Below, one piece after another: positions 35,997-45,438 of a stretch of 64,000 nucleotides of DNA (position 1 is the stretch's first letter; each line of letters begins with the position of its first letter). The notes beneath the pieces were generated by a model. That model was given only the letters and a program-made list of their open reading frames with translations, ran no database searches and was not told the DNA's origin. A program made the position numbers and the translations under genes. Source of the DNA: Candidatus Mycobacterium methanotrophicum (GTDB taxonomy: Bacteria; Actinomycetota; Actinomycetes; Mycobacteriales; Mycobacteriaceae); contig NZ_CP097321.1 of assembly GCF_023515995.1 (NCBI RefSeq), forward strand, positions 218,731-282,730, written 5' to 3'.

Positions 35997-36827
35997 ATGC
36001 TCGACAAAATTCAATCCTATTTCGGCTTCACCACCATGCCCTTTGGCCGCGCACTGGCACCGGGCATGCTGTTCCGCAGCGGTGATCACGCCCAAGCCGC
36101 CGCCCGCATCGGCTACGGCATCGCCACCCGCGGCATCACCGTGATCACCGGCGAAGTCGGCGTCGGCAAGACCGTCGCCGCCCGAGCGGCGATCGACCGC
36201 GCCGAACCGGCCCGCCACCACCTGATCTACATCCCCGACCCCACCGTCGGCGCCCGCGGCATCCACCACCACATCGTCTCCGCGCTCGGCGGGCGGCCCA
36301 GCTTCCACAACGCCTCCCTGGTCCCGCAAGCCCGCGACACCCTGGCCGCCGAAGCAGCCGAACGCGGTCGTGTTCCCATCGTGTGCATCGACGAAGCCCA
36401 TCTGCTCTGCCACGATGCCCTCGAAGCACTACGACTGCCCACCAACCACCGCCTCGACACCGAATCCCCGTTCGCCACCATCCTTCTCGGCCAACCCACC
36501 TTCGCCGCCAAAATGGCGCTGGGCACCCTGGCCGCACTCGAACAACGCATCACCGTGCGCCGCACCATGACCGGCATGACCAGCGAAGAGACCGCCGGCT
36601 ACCTACGCCACCACCTCCAACTGGCGGGCCGATCCGATCCGCTATTCACCGACGACGCCATCGCGCTCATCCACCAATCCAGCCGCGGCAAACCCCGCGG
36701 TATCAACCGGCTCGCCATCGCAGCCCTCATCGCCGCCTGCACCGCCGACAAGAACCTCATCGACGAGGCCAGCGCCCGAACCGCGGTCACCGAAACCAAC
36801 CACGACCTCCAGCCCGCGACACCGTGA
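35997..36827 (+). CDS. TniB/ExeA-like AAA+ ATPase
   Basis: 276 residues. Starts MLDKIQSYFGFTTMPFGRAL, Walker A GEVGVGKT, Walker B PIVCIDEAHLL, then ATILLGQPTFAAKM and a SRGKPRGINRLAIAALIAA C-terminal segment typical of ExeA/TniB ATPases. It would select target DNA and activate the split DDE transposase encoded just upstream. Intact, although its transposase partner is broken. Confidence 0.88.
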   Translation: MLDKIQSYFGFTTMPFGRALAPGMLFRSGDHAQAAARIGYGIATRGITVITGEVGVGKTVAARAAIDRAEPARHHLIYIPDPTVGARGIHHHIVSALGGRPSFHNASLVPQARDTLAAEAAERGRVPIVCIDEAHLLCHDALEALRLPTNHRLDTESPFATILLGQPTFAAKMALGTLAALEQRITVRRTMTGMTSEETAGYLRHHLQLAGRSDPLFTDDAIALIHQSSRGKPRGINRLAIAALIAACTADKNLIDEASARTAVTETNHDLQPATP

Positions 36828-36938
36828 CCACCACCGCGACACCGCGACCACCGACAGCCCCGCCCGACACCACCAGGAGGGGTCGAATCACACCCAAACC
36901 AGCCTCAACGACAGTGACGCCACCATGTGCAAGATCAG

Positions 36939-37885
36939 TGACGCGCAACACCTGCTCGAACTCAAACACGCGATCGGCCTGCCCTATCAGACCTCCGAGC
37001 GGCACCTACGCGCCTTCGACGCGATGTGCGCGCGGGACTATCCCGGGCAGGACGTGCTGACCCGCCAGATGGTGATGGCATGGGCCGCAGGCCGGCCCGG
37101 CGAGCACGTCAACGGCCAGATGCGGCGGATCACCCCGGTTCGGCAGCTGGCCAAACACATGGCGGGCCTCGGCGCGGCCGCGTACGTCATCCCGCCCGGC
37201 ATACCCGGCAAGCAAGTCCGCTACCGGCCGCACATCTTCACCCATGACCAGCTGCGGGCGATCTTCGACGCCGCCGACCGCATCCAGGCCAGCCCATTCG
37301 GTGGCCGGCGGCACCTGATCATCCCGGTGATCTTCCGGATGATCTACTGCCTGGGCCTACGACCGGGCGAGGCCCGCAGGCTGCACCGCAACGACGTCGA
37401 CCTGGCGCGCGGCACCGTACGGATCCGCGAGTCCAAAGGCCACACCGACCGGCTAGTTTTCATGTCCACCGACCTGCACGACTACTGCCGGCGCTACGAC
37501 GCCGCGATCAGAGCGTATCTTCCGGATCGGGTGCCGTTCTTCCCGAACCGGCGGGGACAGTTCTATAACCATTCCAGCATCAACTACTGGTTCCACGAAC
37601 TGTTGAACGCCGCCGACCCAGCCGTCGCGGCCGCCCCAGGGTCGCCGCCGCGGCCCTACGATCTGCGCCACGCCCACGTCATCGAGATCATCAACACGTG
37701 GGCCCGCGCCGGGCAAGACCCCGAAGCGCTCGTCCCGTATCTGAGCCTGCACCTGGGGCACGCCAACACTGAGGACACCTGGGTATTACTTCCACCTCGC
37801 CGCCGACTTTCACCCCGACCTGCGCGCACTGGCCAACACCGTCATCGAGTCCGTCCTGCCGGAGGCGTCCCATGGCAGCCGATGA
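36939..37885 (+). pseudogene. RIT tyrosine recombinase 2, main part, frameshifted
   Basis: SAM-like domain (ELKHAIGLPYQTSERHLRAF) and catalytic domain with Arg in YCLGLRPGEARRLH and the YDLRHAHVIEII box. One extra G near 37780 (ACCTGGG) shifts the frame after HLGHANTEDTW; in the other frame it continues YYFHLAADFHPDLRAL, which holds the catalytic Tyr, and stops at 37885 inside the next gene. Confidence 0.85.
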
Positions 37886-38891
37886 GTTCTTCACCCTGGT
37901 GCGCAGCTGGCTGACCGTCCACCTTCCCCGTGCGCGCAGGCTCAGCCCGCACACCATCCGCTCCTACAAGACGGCGGTCAACACGCTGCTGACCTACCTC
38001 GCCGAGACACGGCAGGTGAAGCTGGCCGAGGTCAGCTTCGAGGTCATCGATCGGGCCACCATCACCGCCTTCACCACATGGCTACTCGACACCCGCAACC
38101 TCAGCCCGTCCTCGGCGAACCAGCGGCTGGCCGCCATCAAATCGTTCCTGTGCTACTGCGCGGGAGAGAACCCGGCACTCGTCGCAATCTGGCTGGACGT
38201 CAAACAAACCCGACCCGCCCGCACCCCTACCCGCACGCCCGACGCGTTGAGCATGACCGCCGTCGACGCGCTGATCCGAGCACCCAGCCAAAACGGCAGC
38301 CGAAACGTCAGGGACACCACCATGATCCTGCTGATGTTCGACGCCGCCGCACGCGTCCAGGAAGTCCTCGACCTGACCGTCGCCGACATCGTCACCACAC
38401 CGGGAGCCGGCCGCGTGATACTGACCGGGAAAGGCCGAAAGACCCGGGTGGTTCCGATCATGGACAAGACCGGCCGGCACCTCGACCAATACCTGAACCT
38501 GTTTCATCCTGGCCGGCGCGACGTCGACGCCTTGTTGTTCTTCACCATCCGGTCCGGGAGGCGCTACCCGATGAGCCAGGACAACGTCGCCTACCTGCTC
38601 AACAAGCACGCTGCAACAGCGCGTGCGGCCTGCCCCGAGATCCCCGAACACGTTCACGCCCACCAACTCCGGCATGCCCGCGCCATGCAGATGCTTCGGG
38701 CCGGGGTGCCGCTGCCCCACATCAAGGAGTTCCTCGGCCACGCGAACATCGTCACCACCAGCATCTACGCCTCAGCGGACAATCAGATGGTCCGGGACGC
38801 AATCCAGAAGGCAGCCAGCACCACACCCGAACCCGCCCCGATCTGGAAAGGAGACGACGCCCTGATCCTGCAACTTGCCGGGCTCAAATAG
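37872..38891 (+). CDS. RIT tyrosine recombinase 3
   Basis: 339 residues; ATG 37872 overlaps the end of recombinase 2 by 14 bases. N-terminal domain LSPHTIRSYKTAVNTLLTYL; catalytic residues: Arg in LMFDAAARVQEVLDLTVADI, HQLRHARAMQMLRAG, the GHANI histidine and SIYASADNQM tyrosine. XerD-like, intact. The stop is followed at once by the right RIT inverted repeat. Confidence 0.9.
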   Translation: MAADEFFTLVRSWLTVHLPRARRLSPHTIRSYKTAVNTLLTYLAETRQVKLAEVSFEVIDRATITAFTTWLLDTRNLSPSSANQRLAAIKSFLCYCAGENPALVAIWLDVKQTRPARTPTRTPDALSMTAVDALIRAPSQNGSRNVRDTTMILLMFDAAARVQEVLDLTVADIVTTPGAGRVILTGKGRKTRVVPIMDKTGRHLDQYLNLFHPGRRDVDALLFFTIRSGRRYPMSQDNVAYLLNKHAATARAACPEIPEHVHAHQLRHARAMQMLRAGVPLPHIKEFLGHANIVTTSIYASADNQMVRDAIQKAASTTPEPAPIWKGDDALILQLAGLK

Positions 38892-38978
38892 TTATCCCGA
38901 GGAATCCGTACTACAGACGGCTTCGACCTGCATCAACGCCGGACACTCGGGATAACCAAATCCTCGGGATAGTCGCAC
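38887..38978. repeat. RIT right terminal inverted repeat
   Basis: 92 bases from AATAGTTATCCCGAGG to CTCGGGATAGTCGCAC, exact complement of the left repeat. It overlaps the last codons of recombinase 3. A separate palindrome TAATCCCGA-ACT-CGGGATTA follows at 38979-38998. Confidence 0.92.
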
Positions 38979-39000
38979 TAATCCCGAACTCGGGATTAGC

Positions 39001-39861
39001 GTGACAAACCGCGAGTGGAACGCATGGTCCAGTACGTGCGCGGCAACTTTTTCGCCGGTGAAGATTTCACCGATCTGGCCGACGCCCAGGCCCGAGCGCA
39101 AGCGTGGTGTGCCGATAAGGCCGGCCAGCGTATCCACGGCCACCACCTGCGCCCAACCGGCGGTGGTGTTCGCCGAGTGTGAGGCCGCGCTGCTGCTGCC
39201 TGCCCCGGTAGCGGTCTACCAGGTGCCGATCTACGGGCACGCCAAGGTCCACCGCGACTACCACATTCAGGTCGGCCGGGCCTTGTATTCAATCCCTGAG
39301 CACCTTCGGGGGCAAACGGTTTCGGTTCGCGCTGACGGGGAGTTGGTCAAGGCGTTCCACCGCGGCAAGCTGGTCAAGACCCATCCCCGCCAGCCCGCCG
39401 GCGGACGTTGCACCGACCCGGCTGATCTGCCCGCCGACAAGACCGGCTACGCGATGCGGGATCTGACCCGGCTGATCACCACCGCCGCCGGCCACGGGAC
39501 CGATATCGGCAGCTACGCCGAACGCCTGCTCGACCACCAACTGCCCTGGACGCGGATGCGGCAGGTGTATCGGCTGTTGGGGCTGGTCAAACGATACGGC
39601 CCGGCCCCGGTGAACACCGCCTGCGGGCGCGCTTTGGAACTTGATGTGGTCTCGGTGTCCAAGATCGCCGCCATGCTGGCTAAGGCCACCGAGAACACCC
39701 CCGCCGAGGCGCCGCGGGCGGCCACCGGGCTCGCGCCGGCCCGGTTCGCCCGCGACCCCAGCGAATACCGCAGCCAAGGCAGACAACGACCCGACTGGCT
39801 CAGCGTCATCGACGGCGGCGGCGCCACCCCAACCAGCGGCGACCAGAGCCGGGGGCAGTGA
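39001..39861 (+). pseudogene. istA: IS21 IstA, C-terminal part, frameshifted
   Basis: Resumes istA in one frame with DKPRVERMVQYVRGNFFAGE and shifts near 39140 into AQPAVVFAECEAALLLPAPV, then ALYSIPEHLRGQTVSVRADG and the C-terminal domain to the stop at 39861. It completes 28103-28875. Confidence 0.85.
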
Positions 39862-39867
39862 TTCATC

Positions 39868-40505
39868 ATGGCGACCAAACCCGTTGTCACCGATCCGATC
39901 TCGACTGACCTCAAGCGTGTGATGCGCCAGCTCAAACTCGGGCGGATGCTCGACACCCTGCCCGAGCGGCTCACCCTGGCCCACCAGCAGCGCCTATCGC
40001 ACGCGGCGTTTTTGGAGCTGGTCCTCGCCGATGAGGCTCACCGCCGGCGACACCAGCTCAGCCGCCCGCCGCGCCCGCGAAGCAGGCCTGGATGCGGCCA
40101 TGCGCCCCAACTCCTGGGACGAGTCCGCCGCGGTGCGCTACGACCGCGCCCTGTGGACCGACCTGACCAGCCTGCGGTTTCTCGACGGCCCGCACGGCGC
40201 CCTGCTTCTGGGTCCCGTTGGGGTAGGCAAAACGCACCTGGCCACCACGCTCGGGCACATCGCCGTGCGCCGGCGCATCCCCACCTTGATGCTGCGCGCC
40301 GATGCAATGTTCAAGCGACTCAAAGCATCCCGACTCGACAACAGCACCGAAGCCCAGATGCGCCGCCTGGCCCAAATCCGGCTGCTGCTAATCGACGACT
40401 TCGCTCTGCAGCCCATGGACGTCACCGCGACCGCCGACTTCTACGAGCTTGTCGTGGCCCGCCACCAACGCGGCTCGACCGTGCTCACCTCCAACCGCAG
40501 CCCCG
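39868..40505 (+). pseudogene. istB: IS21 IstB, N-terminal part, frameshifted and truncated
   Basis: ATG 39868; opens DPISTDLKRVMRQLKLGRML, shifts frame near 40040, then DTSSAARRAREAGLDAAM, Walker A GPVGVGKT, Walker B LLLIDDFALQ and VLTSNRSP, where it ends. The missing VEWLAVMTDPLLAQSAIDRI tail is at 15496-15672 on the other strand. Confidence 0.85.
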
Positions 40506-40571
40506 ATAAAGCGCACTTGTTCGCGCGAACCTGTGCGGAAGTGGCGTCGAAACGTGACACGTTCGCACTTA

Positions 40572-42219
40572 TCAGGGTTCAGCGAGCTGGTCGGGCAATC
40601 GGCCGTCGTCGATGTGATCGGCGAGGTAGATCATCGCTCCTTCCGGTCTCATCCCGAATGCGGCCGCTACGAGTTTCGGGTCGATCGTATTGACCAGGTC
40701 GGCCAGTCGGGTGGTGCGCAGCATCTTGGGTGGCAGGCCGCAGGGGTCGAGCAGGTGACTCATGAATGCCTCGGATGCCGGTCGTCGGTCGGCCTTGGTG
40801 CCGCGGGTGACGATCACATGTGGGTTGTTCGTGCGCAGGGTGCCGCGGTAATCGAGGGCCCGTTGCAGCGCGGTCCAGCTGACCGGGTCCAGTGGCCACC
40901 AGGTGGGGACGTTTGCCGAGGCGGATCGAGCGATCACTCGCGTCAATGTGGTCGATCTCCAGCAACCGCAGCTCACGGCTGGAGGCGCCGTGCAACATGG
41001 CAAGGAGTCCGAAGAGGGCCTCGTGCGGGTGCGCCGCGGAGTCGGCGCTCCAGCGGCGCAACAGCGCACGTTGTTGCGTGATGGTGAGGGTGCGGCCACG
41101 AAATCCCCTGTACCGCTTGGCCGACATGCCTCGCGTCGGGTCGACGAGCACCACGTGGTGATGGCGCGCGAAACGGAAGAATTGACCCAACACGGTCAGA
41201 CGTCGGGCCCGGTTGTTCGGCAGCTCGTCGAGGAACGCCTCGATGTCGCCGACGTCCACGAGTGCCCAATCCTGTTTGCCGCGTTGGGTATCGAGGAAGC
41301 AGGCCAGATCGCGCACGATCGCCAACGCCGACTCGATGGTGCGGTCTGCGCGGGGCCGGGTGCCCGCACGCCGAGCCCGATCGCGGGCGCGCAGCATGGA
41401 CTCGGCGAAGGCCGCGACAGCGGCGCGCATCCGGGCTGGTGCGCCGTCGATCCGCTTCTTGCGTCGCCCGGCAGCGAGCCGCTCGGCCTGGTCGGTGGCC
41501 ATCGCCGTAAGCCTGCGGTCGGTGAAGAACGTCTCCAGGGCACGTGCCAATGACCCCATCGACCGGCCGGGTCGGCGGGCCCGCTCGAGCAGGCTCTGCG
41601 GGTGGTTGGGGTGCTCGCCGTCAAGCAGCCGATCCAACGTGGTGATCAGTTTGCACGCCTGGGCCGGGCAGTAATGCGCAGCCAGATACGCGACCAGGTC
41701 CTCGAGCCAGTCCGGTGGTTCGGCGAGCCGAGCAGCCAGCGTCTCGCCACGCACGAACGGCCGGTCCGGGTGGCGCTGCCAGCATCGCCCGCACATTCCG
41801 TTACCGACATGGCGGCGCAACTCTCCGCAGACCACACAGACCCGGGGCGGATCCTTTGGCGGGCCGGGCCGCGAGCACGAACCACACCACCCGGTGGATT
41901 CCCGTAGATAGCCGGGCTTTCCGCAACGCGGACACGGCGACTTCGCGGCGGCGATCGCGGCCCGCTTCCGGCACGGCCGGCACACCACCTCACCGCGGAA
42001 CCGGATCGGCCCGCCGCATTCGCGGCAGCGGCGCGTGCACAGCACGCACCGGCCCGTCTGCGACAGCAGCACCCTGTCCAGACCGCAGCCCGGGCATCGC
42101 GCCTTGGCCGCCTGCGCCCGTAACCGGCGGGTGCACCGCCAGCAGTGCTCGCGGTCGATGTATCCCACCGGCGCTCCGCAGTCGATGCAGTCTCGTTGTC
42201 GTTTCCCCATGAGCCACAA
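40572..42219 (-). pseudogene. Zinc-ribbon tyrosine-recombinase-like protein (second), one frameshift
   Basis: N-terminal 170 residues hold about ten CxxC pairs (for example CIDCGAPVGYIDREHCWRC, CRECGGPIRFRGEVVCRPC), i.e. about five zinc ribbons. The middle is a core-binding-like domain; the C-terminal domain resembles a tyrosine recombinase (MLHGASSRELRLLEIDHID, and, after a one-base shift near 40892-40900, TRGTKADRRPASEAFMSHLL, LRTTRLADLVNTID, GAMIYLADH). The conserved Arg and Tyr positions are recognisable but the HxxR box is not. Restored, the protein would be about 548 residues. Confidence 0.75.
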
Positions 42220-42240
42220 CCTGTTCCGAAGCTCTGGGGG

Positions 42241-42555
42241 TTACATCGGCGGCATCGACCGGCCCCGCGCGGTAGCGGTCTTCAGCTCCGATGCGACCGG
42301 ACGCGGCGGCGCCGCGGGCTGTTCGACAGGGGTGGTATCGATCTCGAACAGGTCGTCCGGGGTGCAGTCCAGCGCGGTGCACAACGCGATCAGCGTCGAG
42401 AGCTTGATCTGGCTGGGCTCCTTGGTCAACAGCGCCGACACCGATGCCGCCGACAACTCCAGACCCGCTCGCTCGGCCAGCAGCCGCCGCAGCTCGGTGC
42501 CGGTCCACACCTCACGTTGGGCCGCGGCCATGCGCAGCCGCCATCGAATCTTCAT
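42241..42555 (-). CDS. Small XRE-type HTH protein
   Basis: 104 residues from ATG 42555. Cro/C1-type HTH at about 8-65: WTGTELRRLLAERAGLELSA, SALLTKEPSQIKLSTLIALC, TALDCTPDDLFEID. It lies between the two zinc-ribbon recombinases and its start overlaps the preceding small ORF (ATGA). Probably represses or co-regulates the element's recombinases; it might also be a DNA-binding partner in recombination. Confidence 0.8.
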   Translation of the reverse strand: MKIRWRLRMAAAQREVWTGTELRRLLAERAGLELSAASVSALLTKEPSQIKLSTLIALCTALDCTPDDLFEIDTTPVEQPAAPPRPVASELKTATARGRSMPPM

Positions 42556-42653
42556 ACCGTTCCGTCCTCTCCGCTCAGCTCGGCCAGCGTCGAGGTGACA
42601 GCGCGCCGGTAGGCGTCCTCGATGAAGGTCGCCGACGGCCGCTCTGGCGACAT
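42552..42653 (-). CDS. Possible 33-residue ORF between zinc-ribbon recombinase and XRE
   Basis: From ATG 42653: MSPERPSATFIEDAYRRAVT and on to a stop overlapping the XRE ATG. It is in the same frame as the 802-residue protein, just after that gene's TAA, so it may be a lost C-terminal extension rather than a separate gene. Confidence 0.35.
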   Translation of the reverse strand: MSPERPSATFIEDAYRRAVTSTLAELSGEDGTV

Positions 42654-42683
42654 CAGGTATTGCAACTGTCGGAATGCCTCTCT

Positions 42684-45092
42684 TTAGCGGTATGTTCGGC
42701 GGCTGATTTCGGCGGCGTAGTCGGTCCAGTCGCCTGCGGAGGCGCGTTGCCAGGCTGCGGCGACGCTGATGTGGATGCCGAGCATCCGGGCCAGCACCGC
42801 GGCGGGCAGCTCGGTGGCGAGCTGGAACAGCGCGGCGGATCGGGCTCGGCTGGCGTGGATGCCGAGTTCGCGGAGCCGTTCGGCCATGCGGAAAGCGCTG
42901 AGGTGACGTCCCGGCTGCCCACCCGGGAACAGCCACGGCGTGGCCTGACGGCTGCCGACGACAGCGTGGGCAGATCGTGTCGCGACGAGGCAGCGGATGA
43001 GCTGGTCCAGCGGGGCGGGGATCAGGATCGGGTCGCGACCCAGTCGAAGCCGTACTTGCTCGTTGGTCAGCTGGACGTCATCGATGGTGAGTTGGCTGAT
43101 GGTTGAGGCGGTTTGGGCGTAGAGAAGCACCAGCAGCCCGGCGACTCGGTCCGCGGTGTCGATGGTGTCGTCGTGGAGCAGCCAGCGGGCTTGTTCCCAG
43201 CGGGTTTCGGTGTCGATAACCCCTGTGGGGCCGTCCCATCGTTGGGCGGCGTGGTCGAGTTGGGTGAGTTTGTGTCGGCGGGCCCAGCGGACGAAGTTGC
43301 CGCTGTCGCGGCGATCGCCGGGTGCAGCGGTGGTCAGCCAGCGGTCCAGGTCGCCTTGCCTGGCGGTGGCTAGCGTCAGGTCGTGTGCCACGAGCCAATC
43401 GAATAGGGCGGCAGCGGACTTGATGGAGCGTTTGGCGGCGCGGGCCTGCCCGTAGGTGGTGTCGCCGTCGCCGATACGGCTACGCAGCCGACGGATGACG
43501 TGCCAGACGGCGTAGCGGTGCAGGAGGCTTCGTTCCTCGGGATCGGTGCGGCTGGTGATGAGTTCGGCGGTCCAGCGCTGCAGCCTGAGCATCTGTTCGT
43601 CGCGGTGCGGCAGGGTGCCGATGGCGACCAGCACGCTGCGTAGATGCTCGACCGGCTTACCTATGGGCAGTTCGTCGAGCGTTTCGTGCGACAGGACACG
43701 CTGTCCGGCCTGGAGTTGCCGCAGAATGGTCGGCCCACCGCCGCGGTCGAGCCAGGCCGCGAGCGTATTCGGGCGTTCGGTCGCGGTCAGCGCCTCGAAG
43801 AGCTCACACAGGTCGGGTCGGATGTGGCCGTGGGCGTCGCCGAGTAGCTCACGCAGCCGCTGGTGCAGATTGCATCGGGTGCACCGGTTGGTGTGCAGGC
43901 GGCCGGGTTGGCCGCATCCGGGGCAACTGCGCCAGAATCCGGGCTCGTCCCTGGCGCATTCGGCGCAGCGTGGGTCGTCGAGGGTGCCGCCACGGATCGG
44001 CCGCGTCCGGCTGCAGACGGCGCACCGAGCCCAGCGTTTGTGGCAGGTCAGACACCACGGTCTCCCGGTCGCGGCGGACACGGTGCAGGGTCCGTCGTGT
44101 CCGCAGATTGAGCAGGTCATCGTCCTCACCGGCCGGCAGACTGCACAGACCGGCCCGCTGTCGGTGCGCACGCTGACCGGTCGCCGACGGTGACATTCGA
44201 CGCACACCTCCTGGTTGGCTGGGTCTCGGCTCAGGCAGGTCGGACACAGGGGTCGGCCATGTTCGTCGCGGGTGGCAGCCTCGCGGACCGCTCCGCAGCG
44301 GGCGCATGGTTGTGCCCGGGACTTGGCGGTGCAGTTACGGCACAACCATTTTCCGCCGATCGGCCGATGCAGCTGAATCACCCGTGCGCAGCCCGGGCAG
44401 GCCGGGCGGGTGATCGCGGATGCTCCTGCGTCGCAGAGCCTGTCGATCAGTCGCAGCACGGTCGGCGCCGGCGCCGTCGCGGCGGATCCAGTGAGCAGAT
44501 CCGGGCGATCCTGCAGCGCCCAGGCCAGGCGGCGCCGTTGCCCGGCTTGCGGCGCCGCCGCAGCCGCCGCGGCGGCGATCACCTCGGCCGACAGTGTCGG
44601 ATCTGCTTGTGCGACCACGTCGACGATCAGCGGGGTCGGGTCGCGCCCTTCATCAGGCGGGCACTGCGAACACCGCGGTGCTCCGTCGCGATCGCGGCAG
44701 CTGACCCGCCGCAGCTGCCCACAGGCCGCACACGGCTCACGGTGAGGGCCGCAGACCCCGCAGTACCAGTGCTCACCGCGACGTTGAACCGTGCGCAGCT
44801 CTTTGCCGCACTCGGCGCACATCGGCGCTGAAATCTCCGTTGCACCAGCCTTGTTCAGCGCGATCAGCAGATCAGCGACCGCGCGCGGCGCCGGGGAACG
44901 CCCGTCGGCGAACACACCCGGCCGGTCCAACAGTGCCTGGGCAAGCTGGCGCCGCTTGGCCCGCCCACCGGCTACGGCTTCAACAACGCCGGCAACCATG
45001 GGGCGGTCCCACTCAGGCTGCTGGCCAAGCACCAGGTCGACAATGACGCCGATCGGATCGGCAACCACCGCGGGCGCAAATACCCCAGCCAA
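42684..45092 (-). CDS. 802-residue zinc-ribbon protein with degenerate tyrosine-recombinase domain
   Basis: Residues about 95-430 contain 16 CxxC motifs, enough for eight zinc ribbons (CAECGKELRTVQRRGEHWYC, CPGCARVIQLHRPIGGKWLC, CSICGHDGPC and others). The last 350 residues resemble a tyrosine recombinase: a core-binding domain, LLVLLYAQTASTISQLTIDD where the catalytic Arg is replaced (TAST), LGIHASRARSAALFQLATEL as an altered HxxR box and LGIHISVAAAWQRASAGDWT with Trp at the usual Tyr region. It is therefore probably catalytically inactive and may serve as a DNA-binding or architectural subunit. It starts 3 bases after the upstream XRE gene. Confidence 0.8.
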   Translation of the reverse strand: MAGVFAPAVVADPIGVIVDLVLGQQPEWDRPMVAGVVEAVAGGRAKRRQLAQALLDRPGVFADGRSPAPRAVADLLIALNKAGATEISAPMCAECGKELRTVQRRGEHWYCGVCGPHREPCAACGQLRRVSCRDRDGAPRCSQCPPDEGRDPTPLIVDVVAQADPTLSAEVIAAAAAAAAPQAGQRRRLAWALQDRPDLLTGSAATAPAPTVLRLIDRLCDAGASAITRPACPGCARVIQLHRPIGGKWLCRNCTAKSRAQPCARCGAVREAATRDEHGRPLCPTCLSRDPANQEVCVECHRRRPVSVRTDSGPVCAVCRPVRTMTCSICGHDGPCTVSAATGRPWCLTCHKRWARCAVCSRTRPIRGGTLDDPRCAECARDEPGFWRSCPGCGQPGRLHTNRCTRCNLHQRLRELLGDAHGHIRPDLCELFEALTATERPNTLAAWLDRGGGPTILRQLQAGQRVLSHETLDELPIGKPVEHLRSVLVAIGTLPHRDEQMLRLQRWTAELITSRTDPEERSLLHRYAVWHVIRRLRSRIGDGDTTYGQARAAKRSIKSAAALFDWLVAHDLTLATARQGDLDRWLTTAAPGDRRDSGNFVRWARRHKLTQLDHAAQRWDGPTGVIDTETRWEQARWLLHDDTIDTADRVAGLLVLLYAQTASTISQLTIDDVQLTNEQVRLRLGRDPILIPAPLDQLIRCLVATRSAHAVVGSRQATPWLFPGGQPGRHLSAFRMAERLRELGIHASRARSAALFQLATELPAAVLARMLGIHISVAAAWQRASAGDWTDYAAEISRRTYR

Positions 45093-45095
45093 CGG

Positions 45096-45428
45096 TCAGC
45101 TCTCGACCGCGGTGACGCGAGCACGTTTGGGACGCAGGTCGCCGATTCCGGTGTCGGCGCCGCCGGCGGTGCGCTTCTTCCCAGACGGTGCCGCCGCGGC
45201 GATCGGTTCGATCAGCTCGTCCATCGTGCAGTCGAGGATGTCCAGCAGCGCCATCAGGATTTTCAGGCTCAGCCGCTCTGGGCGTTCCACGACCAGCCGG
45301 TAGACCTGGCTAGAGGACAGATGGATGCCGCGCTGCGCCAGTGGTTCGATCAGGTCGGTCGTGGCGAACAGCTCGCGCGTGGCCATCACCTGCCGCAGGT
45401 GCCAGCGGTAGTCGAGTTTGCGCGTCAT
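45096..45428 (-). CDS. XRE-type HTH protein
   Basis: 110 residues. Starts MTRKLDYRWHLRQVMATREL; HTH segments LIEPLAQRGIHLSSSQVYRL and ERPERLSLKILMALLDILDC, then TMDELIEP. It follows recombinase 2 by about 10 bases and precedes the 802-residue protein. Paralogous in layout to the XRE gene at 42241-42555 (same CxxDxLFEI/CTMDELIE end). Confidence 0.8.
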   Translation of the reverse strand: MTRKLDYRWHLRQVMATRELFATTDLIEPLAQRGIHLSSSQVYRLVVERPERLSLKILMALLDILDCTMDELIEPIAAAAPSGKKRTAGGADTGIGDLRPKRARVTAVES

Positions 45429-45438
45429 TCAGCACTCC

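Larger units (their letters stand above)
32184..36933 (+). mobile_element. TniA/TniB-like transposon (DUF6431 + DDE transposase + AAA ATPase)
   Basis: Flanked by a 5-bp duplication ATCAG (32179-32183 and 36934-36938), as made by TnsB/TniA/Mu-type transposases. It carries a broken DUF6431-like gene, a DDE transposase split by ISrve copy B, and an intact TniB/ExeA-like ATPase. Terminal repeats are weak (GTTGAGCGACGCTG near the left, CGTTGAGGCTGG on the complementary strand near the right). It interrupts RIT recombinase 2. Confidence 0.8.
28876..38978. mobile_element. RIT (recombinase-in-trio) element with 92-bp perfect terminal inverted repeats
   Basis: The left repeat (28876-28944 plus 30837-30859, after removing an IS5) is the exact reverse complement of 38887-38978. 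Each contains three short TATCCCGAG/CTCGGGATA motifs. Between them are three tyrosine recombinase genes in one direction with the overlaps typical of RIT elements. The element interrupts istA of IS21-B. It has itself been interrupted by an IS5 (in the left repeat) and by a TniA/TniB-like transposon in the second recombinase gene. A further palindrome (38979-38998) follows the right repeat. Confidence 0.9.
27942..40505 (+). mobile_element. IS21-family element B, disrupted by a RIT element and lacking its right end
   Basis: Left end TGTCGACCGCCACGATGATG at 27942. istA is split by the RIT element (28876-38999); istB runs to about 40505, where the multi-recombinase element begins. The rest of istB and the right terminus are at 15455-15672 in opposite orientation. 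Confidence 0.8.
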
